A stretch of DNA of 64,000 nt, from positions 186,001 through 250,000 of the forward strand of contig NC_011696.1 in the NCBI RefSeq assembly GCF_000150955.2. Reading direction: 5' to 3'. A model generated the notes under the pieces. It was not told the DNA's origin. It did no database searches and saw only the letters and a program-made list of their open reading frames with translations. Shown here piece after piece: positions 20,870 through 31,500 of this stretch (the first letter of the stretch is position 1; every line of letters begins with the position of its first letter). The DNA is from Phaeodactylum tricornutum CCAP 1055/1 (taxonomy: Eukaryota; Bacillariophyta; Bacillariophyceae; Surirellales; Neidiaceae). The translations under genes were made by a program, and so were the position numbers.

Positions 20870-21382
20870 CGTGTGGGTCGACAAGGAAAGAAAAAACGTT
20901 GGAAGTGAACTACCCCTCTGAATGATTAACTGGGAGGCCTTTCTACTCTAGCAAGCACGGCGCGACGGAACAACCATACTTCGGAAAGGTTGTCTTGCCT
21001 TTGATTACTTTACTGTTAGCGTGGCTGTCGTATCGATCCATCCTGCTAGCCTGCTTGCGGTAGTGGAAACGGCGTTACCGTTCCATACTCGTACCATTGA
21101 AACGTTTGTCGCAAGAGGCATGGACATGGTGTAGCTAGTAATATTACATTCCAGTTATATTACAGTTAGTTCTCATTCGCATTCACTGTCACTGGCTATC
21201 ATCACTGTCACACACTGTCAATGGAGCATGCCAAGCTTTCTGGAAATTAGGGCAGTTTTCTGAATCCTTCCTTGCAGTTTGTGTTAACTGTAAATTAGAA
21301 AAGGAGTTCCAGTGCATTTTTGTCAAGGTCTCTCTATTCACGCTACTATGAGCAGCAACCTGGATTTTCTCTCTCTGTCAAA
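20870..21382. other. Intergenic region with first copy of a 105 bp direct repeat
   Basis: This upstream region of the DUF2358-like gene carries the repeat at 21105-21220 and a GTTAACTGTAAAT word near 21284. No coding signal is seen. Confidence 0.4.
21105..21220 (+). repeat. Direct repeat, copy 1
   Basis: It shares, with gaps, the order gtcgYaagag, tagctagtaata, gttccagttat, ggttagt/agttagt and a cluster of cactgtca words with 23437-23542, in the same orientation 2.3 kb away. Copy 2 lies just upstream of the MCM9 ATG. The two may be duplicated promoters or the edges of an old insertion. Confidence 0.5.
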
Positions 21383-22306
21383 ATGTATGCCAGACACGGC
21401 CGTGACCTTCCAGTCCAGCAAGGAAAAACGGAGAAAAAGCACAAGACGAGACGTGAGATTGCGTTGGCTCTGAATGCCAACAATCCGGCCGTCGACAATG
21501 CTTTTCCTGTTCCGAGGTATGAGGACGACGATTCGGATGAACCGGAAGCCCTAGTAGAGAGCTACCGGGGGAATCTGTTGTGATGCAAGAACCTCAAAGG
21601 ACATGGGCATCGATACCGAGCGATAATTTCCGCGACAATGTTTCCTGTGGAGGGAGTTCTCTTTCTCGAACTAGCCCGTATGTGTATGGATATTCGCTTC
21701 CGGAATCCACCGCCATTTCGAGCCAACCATCAAGAAACATATGAAGATTGCATGTACACTGATCCGGCTGAAATCTACAGCATTCACTTTTCACCGTTTC
21801 GCAAGCCCTGGAATATTGTGGGGGGAGTCGACAAGGCGTGGAAGTGGCTTTCTACCGGAAGACGTAGTGGATTCCCCGCACTGTCGCCAACTCTTGCGCA
21901 TTTGTCACGACTTACTAACAGACTTGGAACAGAAGCTTCACACATTGACGGGGGACAAAACGGTTCGACGGGGTCAAACTGGAACATTCATGCCGGACAT
22001 TTTCATGGGACACTGCAACGGCCATGGACCCCAAGCATTATTTGAGCTTGTTGGTAAGTCCCGAAGCACTCGCCCAAATTCCCAATCTTTACCAAAAGTA
22101 AATCTCTTCCCATCTCGGAATATTGATAGTGCTCCGAGTTTATTTGATTGGAGGGTTTGTGACAGGAAAGCAAACCCTCCATTCCTGACTATTTTTGGAT
22201 TCCAGGTTTTATACAGAATTGCCTCAACCAATTGAAGTTCCACAAACAAATACCCAACCAACGTTACAATGTAAGGTTTGATCTACTCATTGACAGAAGT
22301 ACCTGA
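21383..22306 (+). pseudogene. Degenerate or unresolved spliced gene, unrecognised
   Basis: Protein-like stretches lie in two plus-strand frames. One covers about 21383-21583, and after a TGA continues in the same frame to about 21840 (IRFRNPPPFRANHQETYEDC, then AEIYSIHFSPFRKPWNIVGG). The other covers about 21845-22053 (GFLPEDVVDSPHCRQLLRIC, then GTFMPDIFMGHCNGHGPQAL). The change of frame near 21840 leaves no room for a normal intron, which suggests a frameshift. The second stretch ends at a good donor (GTAAGT at 22054), and an acceptor AG at 22204-22205 lets the frame run about 30 more codons to a TGA at 22304. It could be a decayed gene or a gene with a sequencing error. I recognise no family. 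Confidence 0.3.
22150..22180. repeat. Perfect 10 bp inverted repeat (hairpin)
   Basis: Arms GGAGGGTTTG and CAAACCCTCC flank an 11-base loop. It lies within the putative intron of the degenerate gene. It could be chance or a small structured RNA element. Confidence 0.5.
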
Positions 22307-22382
22307 TAATTTGTGACAACCTGGTCAAACAAAACACCACATACCAACTGAAGGCTACGGTAACACGCAAGAGAAAGGTCAC

Positions 22383-22931
22383 TTAGAAATCATTGAATTG
22401 AGTTCCGACCATTTTGAAGAGACAATTCATTGAGAAGTAGGGTCCACAGGTAGAGATACGACGGTCCAACTCACTGTCGTGTTTGTGGCTGCTCACCAAA
22501 TGCTCAAGCCGATGGTTGGTGAAGTCAGGCATGACTTCCTTGAGATGATGCTTGTGGTCATCCATATTGGCATATACGGCTTTGAGGCAACGGCTCAACG
22601 TCTGGGCCAACGCGACCCACTGGTTAATGGAGACAAAGCAACCAACAGAAGCGTCAAGATTGGCACTGACAATTTTGGCCCAACATGCCTTTTCTTTGTA
22701 GATGGTGATGTCACAGCAGAGCTGAAGATGGGCAAAATTGGCTTCCATGTACCCAGCTCCACAGGAAGAGACAATATTTTCCTCACCAGCTCCACGGTAT
22801 CCAAAGTTGTAGGTAGTGGTAAGTATACCAAGAATATTGCAAAAGAAGGACAAAACAAACCCTTCCACGGAACTTGGCCTGGCTTCCGGTGGGACGGAAT
22901 GGACCGTGGAAATGGTTGGGACAACATACAT
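22383..22931 (-). CDS. Orphan open frame, 182 codons
   Basis: It starts with a true ATG at 22931 and is Cys/His-rich with no recognised domain (examples: GYMEANFAHLQLCCDITIYK, MVGTQFNDF at the end). An almost equally long frame lies on the opposite strand (22479-22958), so it is not clear which is coding, if either. It sits between the two direct repeats, in a region that otherwise looks decayed. Confidence 0.22.
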   Translation of the reverse strand: MYVVPTISTVHSVPPEARPSSVEGFVLSFFCNILGILTTTYNFGYRGAGEENIVSSCGAGYMEANFAHLQLCCDITIYKEKACWAKIVSANLDASVGCFVSINQWVALAQTLSRCLKAVYANMDDHKHHLKEVMPDFTNHRLEHLVSSHKHDSELDRRISTCGPYFSMNCLFKMVGTQFNDF

Positions 22932-23436
22932 TGTTGCGCAAGACTTTCAAGGATTTAAAAATGGCGGGAGAGCACTTGAAATTGTCAGAGAAAAAAGAGT
23001 TTTATTGTTCCCTTTGTGTATGTTAAGCACTTGATCTTTCTTTTATACAATGGTTTGCGCAACCTGAAAACAAATTTGTCTACACACAGTTGGTCATTGT
23101 TACTTGTAATTTGCATTTAGTATAGATAGTGTGCTGCTGCCTTATTCTACAAGAATTAATAGACAACTAGGTACTAGAAAGCATATCATAGCAATCCAAG
23201 GATTCTGTATCATCAATTTACAGATATGACAGAGAGTGAGGCCCTATCAAGAATCTTGCGCATCCTGTTTGACTGTGAAACAACGTATGCATTGCTATCC
23301 CTTTCTTCATACAATCCAATCGGTGATTAAACCGTTTGTAGGTGTATCGGGTTGAGCAGTCCACATTAGGCTGGGGTCCACAACGATGCCAAGATGTTCC
23401 TTTACATGAAGTGTGGATTGACTATGCGATAGTTTC
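22932..23436. other. Intergenic region, no gene seen
   Basis: AT-richer sequence between the orphan frame and the second direct repeat. No open frame or motif of note. Confidence 0.4.
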
Positions 23437-23542
23437 TGTCGTAAGAGTTACGACACGATATATAATAGCTAGTAATATCGCGTTCCAGTTATAAACGGTT
23501 AGTCACACATTCCCATACACTGTCACTGTCACTCACTGTCAG
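23437..23542 (+). repeat. Direct repeat, copy 2 (MCM9 upstream region)
   Basis: The partner of 21105-21220. It contains tagctagtaatat, gttccagttata and clustered cactgtcactgtcac words. It ends about 100 bp before the MCM9 start codon, so it may be part of that promoter. Confidence 0.5.
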
Positions 23543-23644
23543 GTGGGACACACAGGTTTCCTTGCCCCAAGGTTGGTTTTCGGTGTTCCTTTTCCAAAAG
23601 GACGCCTCCCTCGATTGCATTGTGTTGTGTTCAGACGCAGTACA

Positions 23645-26409
23645 ATGGCGGGGACCAGGACACCGCCGTCATTGCCACATGACGACAGCCCTTCCACCCA
23701 CGTCTCTCGAGAGCAGGAAGAAGAATGGTCGGTAGAGCGTCTACGACAAGCCTCGTACAAAGACTTGGGTAGTCCAGCCCAAGTCGAAGAACGCTTTGTC
23801 CGACACTTGTTGTCGTCGGAAACCTGCCAACACTCCTTGACGGGACTTTTGACGCAAACTAGCAATACCACTCGCGACTATTCTATAACGATAGATGCCT
23901 TTGATTTGCTCTGCGCGGACCCAATTCTGGGACACTTGCTCTTGCGGTATCCGGCAACGCTCCTGCCCTTGTTGGAGAACGCTGTCGTTACCGCCCAGCG
24001 CGACTGGGCGCGGCGTCTCGAGGCTGCGCCTTTGGAAACACTGCAGCATCCGCTTCTCGTCAAGGGTGACAAGGACGGCGGTGACGGTACGACCGCGGCT
24101 ACCCGTGTACACGCCCGTCTAGTGCACTTGCCACCCTCCTGTTGTCAAACGTCACTCGGCACGGTGCAAGCCCAGGACGTTGGGAAGATTGTCCAAGTTT
24201 CGGGGACCGTCGTCCGCGCGAGTCCCGTACAAATGTACGAATCGGCGAGGACTTTCCAGTGTCGGGGATCGCAGGGTTGCCAGCGTATCGTCCGGGTCCA
24301 CGCCGATCTGGAACAACGACACAACGCTTTGGTGACCCCGACACGCTGTCCGCTACTCGGGAACGACAACGGCGTCCGCTGTCGGGGAACCAACCTACAG
24401 GTCGTCGACGGCGGCTCCGTTCATACCGATTATCAAGAAGTCAAAATACAGGAAGCTGCAGCGCGACTCGGGGTCGGTCACATTCCGCGCAGTTTGTTGA
24501 TTAAACTGCAGCACGATTTGGTCGATCAGGTCCAGCCGGGTGACGAGGTCATCGTCGTCGGTAGTCTACTCGCACAGTGGCACCAACCTAACGTACAGCC
24601 CGACGTGGAATGTCACGTCGGAATCGCCATGACGGCACATTCAATCCGGGTGGTGGCCGAAAAAAACTCGTCGGCGTGGAAGAATGCAGGAACTGGGGGC
24701 GGCCACGGCGTCGGCGAACTGGACAAATTCCGCAAAGAGTTTGACACCTACTGGAGTGAACCGTCCCACCAGAAACAACCCGTTGCGGCCCGTGACTTTA
24801 TTTGCAAGGCCGTTTGTCCGAAACTGTATGGTCTGCAAGTGATCAAGTTGGCCCTCCTACTGACCTTGACCGGGGGTGTTTCGTCCGACGCGTACCCTAC
24901 CAGTTCTGCCGACTCGTCGACGGAGTCCGCGTCGACATCGAAACCCGCCCAAACGGACGCCCCTGAACCCTTTCAAACAATCACCAATGAGGCCAGCCAT
25001 CCATCCTCGCGATCCGCCACTTATTTTGGCGGTGACACCGCCGCGGCATCCAAACCGCCGAAAAAGCAGGAGCAAGCAGTCCACACGAGACGACGGGATC
25101 AATCGCATTTGCTGCTGGTCGGGGATCCCGGTAAGTTCCGTCGTTAAAAGTTGAATTCTCTTTTGTGTGCCGCTTTATACTCACCCTGTCCTCTGACGGT
25201 ATGCTGGATCCACACGTTACCGTCAAAGGGACGGGCAAATCTCAGTTCCTCCGCTTTGCCGCTGCCCTGTGTCCCCGGTCGGTGCTAACGACGGGTGTAG
25301 GGACCACATCGGCGGGTCTCACATGCGCTGCCGTACGCGAAGGGAGTGGGAAGGAATTCTCCTTGGAAGCGGGAGCTCTGGTCTTGGCCGACAAGGGCGT
25401 GTGCTGTATCGACGAATTCGGTTGCATTCAGGAAAAAGATCGGACCACCATCCACGAGGCCATGGAACAGCAAACGCTATCCGTCGCCAAGGCCGGCATC
25501 GTGTGCAAGCTCAATTGCCGGGCGACCATTATTGCCGTCATGAATCCCCGCGACTGCCTATACGACAACCACGCCAGTCTCTCCTACAACACCGGTCTCG
25601 GTACGCCGCTCCTTTCCCGTTTCGATCTTATTTTCAAGCTGGTCGACACGTCCGACGCCGAGCGCGACAGCAAGGTGACAACGTATTTGTTGAATCGGGC
25701 CATCCAAGGGGCAGGTTTCGACGTTGCGGATGCGGGCGACGACGCCAATCTGGAAGAACCTTGGACGATGGAAAAGTTACGGGCCTATATTGCGGTCGTG
25801 AAAGAACGTTTCCTGCCGGTTATTAGCGACGAGGCGGCCACTTTACTGGAACGGCACTACGAAAAGTGTCGGTCATCGCAAAGTAACACCATTCCCGTGA
25901 CGGTTCGTTTTCTCGAGTCTCTCATTCGTTTGTCGCAAGCGCACGCCCGGCTCATGTGGCGTCCCACGGTCACGCTAGAGGACGCCGCCGCCATTATTCA
26001 GGTAATGGAACGGAGTGCTTTTGCGTACGGAGGTTTCGATGCCGTGATGAACGATGCGGACGTTTCCATGTACTGCGACCCCATGACGATCGACTTTGCG
26101 CCCGACCCCGATGCCGACTTTTTGTGCTTTTTGTACCGCATTTTGGAACGTTACGGCATGTTGGGGTATTTGTCGGACGACCGCCAACGCCAGGCACTGG
26201 CCCTGTTGGGGAACGCGACGGTACACTCGACATCGTGGCAGGAGGTGGAACAGGGTCAACCGTGGTCGAACGACGTCGTCCAGTCGGTCGCTGGCTCGGC
26301 CCGTTGGTCAAACGACGCACCACCATCCGCAACCCAAGACCACTACGGTCGGTACCATTTTTCTTCTTCCTCGTCCCAGACCCATCCGCACAAGAAACCG
26401 CGAACGTGA
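23645..26409 (+). CDS. MCM9: MCM9 DNA helicase
   Basis: Exons 23645-25130 and 25229-26409 (98 bp intron) give 888 residues from the ATG at 23645. The N-terminal OB region has a zinc-binding area (FQCRGSQGCQR, then RCPLLGNDNGVRCRG) and a VSGTVVRASPV strand. The AAA+ core has Walker A GDPGTGKSQFLR, TTSAGLTCAAVRE, Walker B GVCCIDEFG, and the arginine finger in GTPLLSRFDLIF. A winged-helix-like tail follows. The Thr-Ser-Ala-Gly-Leu-Thr motif and TPLLSRFD wording match MCM9 rather than MCM2-7. MCM9 acts with MCM8 in homologous recombination and crosslink repair. The intron falls inside Walker A, between the bases of its second Gly. A Ser/Thr-rich insertion precedes Walker A (about residues 420-475). 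Confidence 0.9.
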
Positions 26410-26432
26410 TTATGACGTCGATTCAAACTTAT

Positions 26433-26448
26433 AGAGAGAGAGAGAGAG
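26433..26448. repeat. (GA)8 microsatellite
   Basis: A short AG/GA tract in the 94 bp convergent spacer between MCM9 and the EF-hand gene. Confidence 0.7.
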
Positions 26449-26503
26449 TATAGAGTAGAATAAAATGTATTCACTAGGAAATCGAGGAGTTGCCCCGGTC
26501 TAA

Positions 26504-28144
26504 CTACAGAATCATAATAATGTAATCGACTGTACATACGGCCGTCATGAAGAGTGTACAATCCCGTAGGAGCTCCCGATTTTGTCGACCCTTACCCTGA
26601 GCGACCCACAAGTCTTCACGAAAGCTCTTGAGAAATTCTGTGCCGACTCGATCGAGATGAGTAAAGTGTTCCTGCTGGACTTGGCGAAACTCGTCGAGAC
26701 TGATTTTGGGCTGAAGCTCGACGTAGCGTTTCCGTCCGCTCCAACTCCCCTGCGTGGACTCGTCCACCATGACGGACTCAATACTGTTATTTTGGTGTGT
26801 TTTATTGGCCCAGGCGTAGATACACCGTAGCCGGTGCGGCATTTCGACCTCGTTGACAAAGTGTCGCTGCAGTGTTTTGGGAAACATATTGCCGAGTCGT
26901 TTCGTTTCTCGAGCTTGCGACCGGCGTTGTCGCCAACCCATCGGTAGTGGCGTATCCTTGTCGTCCCAGGCTGCCCGGACGGGCCGAGCTTCCAGAGCTT
27001 CCCGAAAGAGCCGTGTCAAGGCCAGTTGGACTGGTTGGATGGCCAGAGAACAGACGAGATTCATTTCGTCCTGATCCAGTCGGCCGTCGCCATCTCGATC
27101 CAGGAGATTCCAGAGAGCCTCGACGCGATCGTGACAGGTCCCGGCTAGAAAGGCGTCCAGGACGGAGTGCAATGCCTCGAGTGGCAGGGTGCTGGCGGGG
27201 GACAGGGCTTCCCCCCTTGTGGCGGCGCGATCCACGTCCTGGTCCGAGGGGGTCGTCAAGGTCTTCCACGCCGTTTGCAACGTATCGGCGGTGGCTTGCG
27301 CCAACAAGAGTCGAAATCGCACAACGGCCGTCTTCCAATGGTCATCGTCGTCGTTGAGTCCGGACGTCCATTCGTCGGTCACGACTGGCCGTGGGTCGAC
27401 TCCGGGAGGCTGTGGGAGGGTGAAGGGGTCGAGATAGTCCCGGACGTTCCGGAGGACCCGATCCGGCGGCAAAGTCGCCAAGGAGCGTTCCAGTTCCCGC
27501 GAGACGTCCCGTAGGTATTCTTCCCAGGTTACGGAATGCAGTACCGGTGTCGTGGCGGTGTCCGCCTTGGTGCGCCACCATTCCTGCACACGGGCAATGA
27601 TATCGTCGTGGGTGCTATCGTTGTTCTCTTTATTGTTGTTGTTGTTGTCGTTGTCGTGATTGTGAGTCGTACAATCCGTCATTCGAACAATGGCGGCGAG
27701 TCCATCCGCCAACCACAAATCGAGCACTTGTTCCTTCGTGGCGACGTCGTCGAGTGTCTGTAGCGGCCCGAGTTCTCCGAGGAGTTCGGCGAGTTTGTCA
27801 CGTTTGGCCGAAGTGGGTGCCCACACCCCTCCCGACGTGGTGACGTCTTGCGCGGTGGGAATGTCCCGGGCTTCGGGATTGGCCGGATTCGGATTCGGCG
27901 CCATGGGACTGTAGCCGAGGAGACGGTCGGAAAAGGCTCGTCGGGAGGACGGGAAGGAGCGACCACCATTGCAACGGACGACGTGCGCCAAGGCGACCCC
28001 GCACCGACGTGCACCGGTGGAACGCATACGGGTCCGACCGATACGAACGACGCCGTGCCGTCCCCCCACACCAGATGCTGTCGGAGTCTGCGGAGATACA
28101 AGTATGACAAGACTTGTGGGAGAGGAATGATGAGTACTCCCCAT
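26504..28144 (-). CDS. EF-hand protein with mitochondrial-like leader
   Basis: A 546-residue protein from ATG 28144 (a TTG-started frame extends 4 codons further). The first 75 residues are Arg-rich and lack acids (RIGRTRMRSTGARRCG, then SFPSSRRAFSDRLL), like a mitochondrial presequence. A poly-Asn stretch (about 165-175) is encoded by GTT repeats on the plus strand. One canonical EF-hand loop, DRDGDGRLDQDEM, lies near residue 350, with a preceding helix (ALHSVLDAFLAGTCHDRVEALW). The C-terminal third is helical and basic, ending in a hydrophobic run (TLFMTAVCTVDYIIMIL) that could be a membrane anchor. A calcium-responsive mitochondrial protein is inferred; no named family is recognised. Confidence 0.7.
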   Translation of the reverse strand: MGSTHHSSPTSLVILVSPQTPTASGVGGRHGVVRIGRTRMRSTGARRCGVALAHVVRCNGGRSFPSSRRAFSDRLLGYSPMAPNPNPANPEARDIPTAQDVTTSGGVWAPTSAKRDKLAELLGELGPLQTLDDVATKEQVLDLWLADGLAAIVRMTDCTTHNHDNDNNNNNKENNDSTHDDIIARVQEWWRTKADTATTPVLHSVTWEEYLRDVSRELERSLATLPPDRVLRNVRDYLDPFTLPQPPGVDPRPVVTDEWTSGLNDDDDHWKTAVVRFRLLLAQATADTLQTAWKTLTTPSDQDVDRAATRGEALSPASTLPLEALHSVLDAFLAGTCHDRVEALWNLLDRDGDGRLDQDEMNLVCSLAIQPVQLALTRLFREALEARPVRAAWDDKDTPLPMGWRQRRSQARETKRLGNMFPKTLQRHFVNEVEMPHRLRCIYAWANKTHQNNSIESVMVDESTQGSWSGRKRYVELQPKISLDEFRQVQQEHFTHLDRVGTEFLKSFREDLWVAQGKGRQNRELLRDCTLFMTAVCTVDYIIMIL

Positions 28145-28557
28145 ACAGTGCCACAAGCCTGTTGGTGGCGTCGACTAGCGTAGCCTAGCGATGAGGGAGG
28201 TAGTTGCAATTCGCCGTGCCACTGTCCAGAGCCGTCCGAGACTATTGTCGTGTGGTGGGTGTGATGGACGTACCATTGTCACAACACGTTACGGATGGAG
28301 TGAACACAAAAGTACAGCCACCATTCTAGTATACCGGTGGTAGGTTGCAGAACCGCAAACTGTGACACTGTGACAGTGATGTTTTGATGTCCAGTCTCGT
28401 TCGAGATTTCCACCGACCCTGACCCTACCTTCGCTTGCCAACCCTCACGATATCGTCCCTTCCTTCCAATGCACCCACCGTGCACCTTTTTTCCGGACCA
28501 TGGGAGGAATATTACATCGCACCGGGATACCATACCCATTCCTCACCGTACCTTGTC
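28145..28557. other. Divergent intergenic region, EF-hand/APC1
   Basis: A 413 bp stretch. It contains a cactgtgacagtg cluster near 28363. An open frame runs through it into APC1 but lacks an ATG before 28558. Confidence 0.4.
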
Positions 28558-31500
28558 ATGTCTACCACACCAGTCCCCCTGCAGTTGACGTCCTTGGTGA
28601 ACGTGTCGGCATCCCAACAACAAGAACGATGCGACGGGGAACCAGCGTACCATCCCGAGGATTCCTACCAAACCCTCCAACGACTCTGTACACGACGCCC
28701 GTCGACTACCAACGACACCACCATTGCATCCTCCAGTGACTACGTGCACCACGGGAGTATCGAAACCCTCTGGCAACGTCGACGGGACGGTACCGGATGG
28801 CGTGTCGTGGTACAGAGTGGACTCGACGACGGTCGCGTCCTCGACCAACAACACACCAACGCCCGCGCACGTAAGACCACCAGCACCACACACGCGTCCT
28901 TTGTCATTCCACAAGATGCCGCCGCTGTTTCTACATACGGAGGAGATTGGCAACCCAATCCAGCACTTGTATGGACCTCCTTTGCGACCGATACTACGCG
29001 TGATCCAGCGCCACACACCGTCTTGTGTGTACTCGTACATCCAACAACCCTCGTGCTCTACGACGTCTACCCCGATCAATCCGCTACCACCATACTGACG
29101 GGAGGAGAAGGATACACCATATCCTTGCCGTTTGAATGTGCCGGTCTGTACAGTCTCGATCAAGTGGGGGGACTCTTTCTGCAGCGGATGCCCGACGCCG
29201 AAGATACTCAAATCGATGGACCGCACCACCACGATGAATATGACCATAACGACGACACACACGAACAAACCCTACCACACACCGTCGACGATGGTTTTAT
29301 CCTCCAGGCTCCACCCCGTCGTCACCGGAATCCACCCCGGTTCCCCAACGACGAACTGGACGATAGTGTGTCACCGCGTATTTCTCGACAATCCCCCCGT
29401 CCCGCACCGCACACTTCCCCCCACACACCGTCCTGGCTGCCTCACCTGCCACCCGTCGCCAGTTTGTTTACCCTGCAACATCCTCTCGCGGACGTGTTGC
29501 CCGTCCGGCAAGTATCGACGAGCAGTGTGTTGCACAACAATCTGGTCACGGATGTGCACGAAACGGTCTTGTGGGTGGGGACGGCCAAGTGGAGTGACGA
29601 CAACAACATTACTCGGAATTCATCGTCACCGCAGGCACAGAAACAAGTGCTCATGGTCACCTTCCATCAAGTGCACCAACGACACGCCGTATGGGTCGTG
29701 CGCGAGGCGCCGCCGGCGCCTTCCCAAACCATCCCTCTCCACCAAATGTCCCACGCATGGCACCAAACGAACCATACCGCACAGGAGTGGGAAGTAGGAG
29801 GTGACGACGTCGACCTCTGGCTTGAGAGTGTGGAAACTGCGGCAGGAACCGGTCTTCTGGTCGGAGGCAATGCCGTGCATTTGCCGCCCACCGTATCGCG
29901 TGATCAGGCTCTGGCCGAAGCACTCGGCGTCCGGCGCACGCCCCGTCAAGCCATCGACGCCGCGGTCAATACTTCCGCGGCCCGCTCCCGACCGCGTACC
30001 AACGACCCTCGATTAGCGCCGAACTCGTCTTTTCTGTCCCCTCATAATCGTTCCACGCTATCCGTCACCCAGGAAACGTCAATCCTCCACGAATCCAATG
30101 GTCGATCGCCGGGGGGCAATGCAGTGGCCAGTAGTCCCTTTGCCTCCATGGAGCCCAAGATTGCCGTTGAGTGCGTCTATCGGGAAGAGCCCAGCGCGGT
30201 GAGAGTTCCCGCCACCAGTGTCTTTTTGGCATCTAACGTGTCCGGCTCGGGCACGCTGACGCTATGTCTCCTTGCTGCCTCTAGCACAGACACGCAAGAA
30301 TTGAGCTTGTTGGCGTTGCAGCCCAACGCCCAAGATGGTTTTCAAGTCACTTTGATAGAGCGGCGTGCCTGTTCCGGGGCCCAGCCAATTCAGTCCACCC
30401 CGGTCCCGGCCTGTTTTGCACCACCCATGGTCAATCGCCGGACGGAAATGGCCACGGATATATTGGTGGCGGATCCAGACGGAGCCTTGGTACTGTACCG
30501 CGCTAATTTACCGATTGCGTCCGTCACCGCTCCCTACCGTGGCCCAGTGGTCAATGTACAGGATGGATTGGGCGATCGCGTGTCGATAGTGTTCGGGGAC
30601 GGGGGCGGGCAACAGATCGTACGCGCCACTCTTTCGTTGGCGTTGGAATCTAGTCCTTTGACCCGGGATGCCTTGGCGGTTTGGGACGCGGCCCTTTTTC
30701 CACGACCGGAAAACCAAGCGTTCGCGTTCGCGTTGCGGGCAGATACGGTCCGCCTGGCACAGGCGTTGGCAACGGAAGCGACGGGCCGTGTGCGATGCGA
30801 CATGGCGTGGACGGCGTTTGCTGCCGTTTTCGAACACATCGTGGAACTAGCCTTGTGGGGGACAAGGTCTGAAACAAATCCGTCCGCCAAGGTACAGTCT
30901 ACGACTTCGTGGGAAGCTTTGGTGGGTTCCGACTACCATCGACAGTACAAGGATCAGGATCAAGGTTTGCTTTTCAAAACAACAACGCCATCTATAACAC
31001 TTTCACGAGATGACGCGCCACGAGCGCTACTAGATTCCATCTCGTCGTTGGCAGCCACAGTACTGCGTTCTCGGGAAAATGGACTCCCCATTGTTCCGCC
31101 TTTATTTGATGCCCTCCTGTTTTTATACGAAGAAAACAAGCTTTCGGTCGCGCATCGAGCAAAGCGACTAGTCCCTCTGTCGAAACTGCTTGGGTACGTC
31201 TGTCACGCATTCTCCTGGGCCGAGAAAATGACCCCCACAAGTCCATTCTTAGAGTTCTTGGCCACTGACGTTGGCACTGAAGTTCTAAGCTGTACAAATA
31301 CAATTTTCCCCCAGTCCGCTCCCAACAACATTTCGTTTACGTCGTTGCCATTGCCACCATCTATTCTTACGTGGATCGGGCTGAGAATTGATGGGAAGAC
31401 CGAACGTGGCCCGATCTTCGATAGCATCTCGGACCGAAACGCCGCGTGCCACCGATCACGATCGATGGTGCGAGTCTACCAGGCCTTATTTAACGATGAT

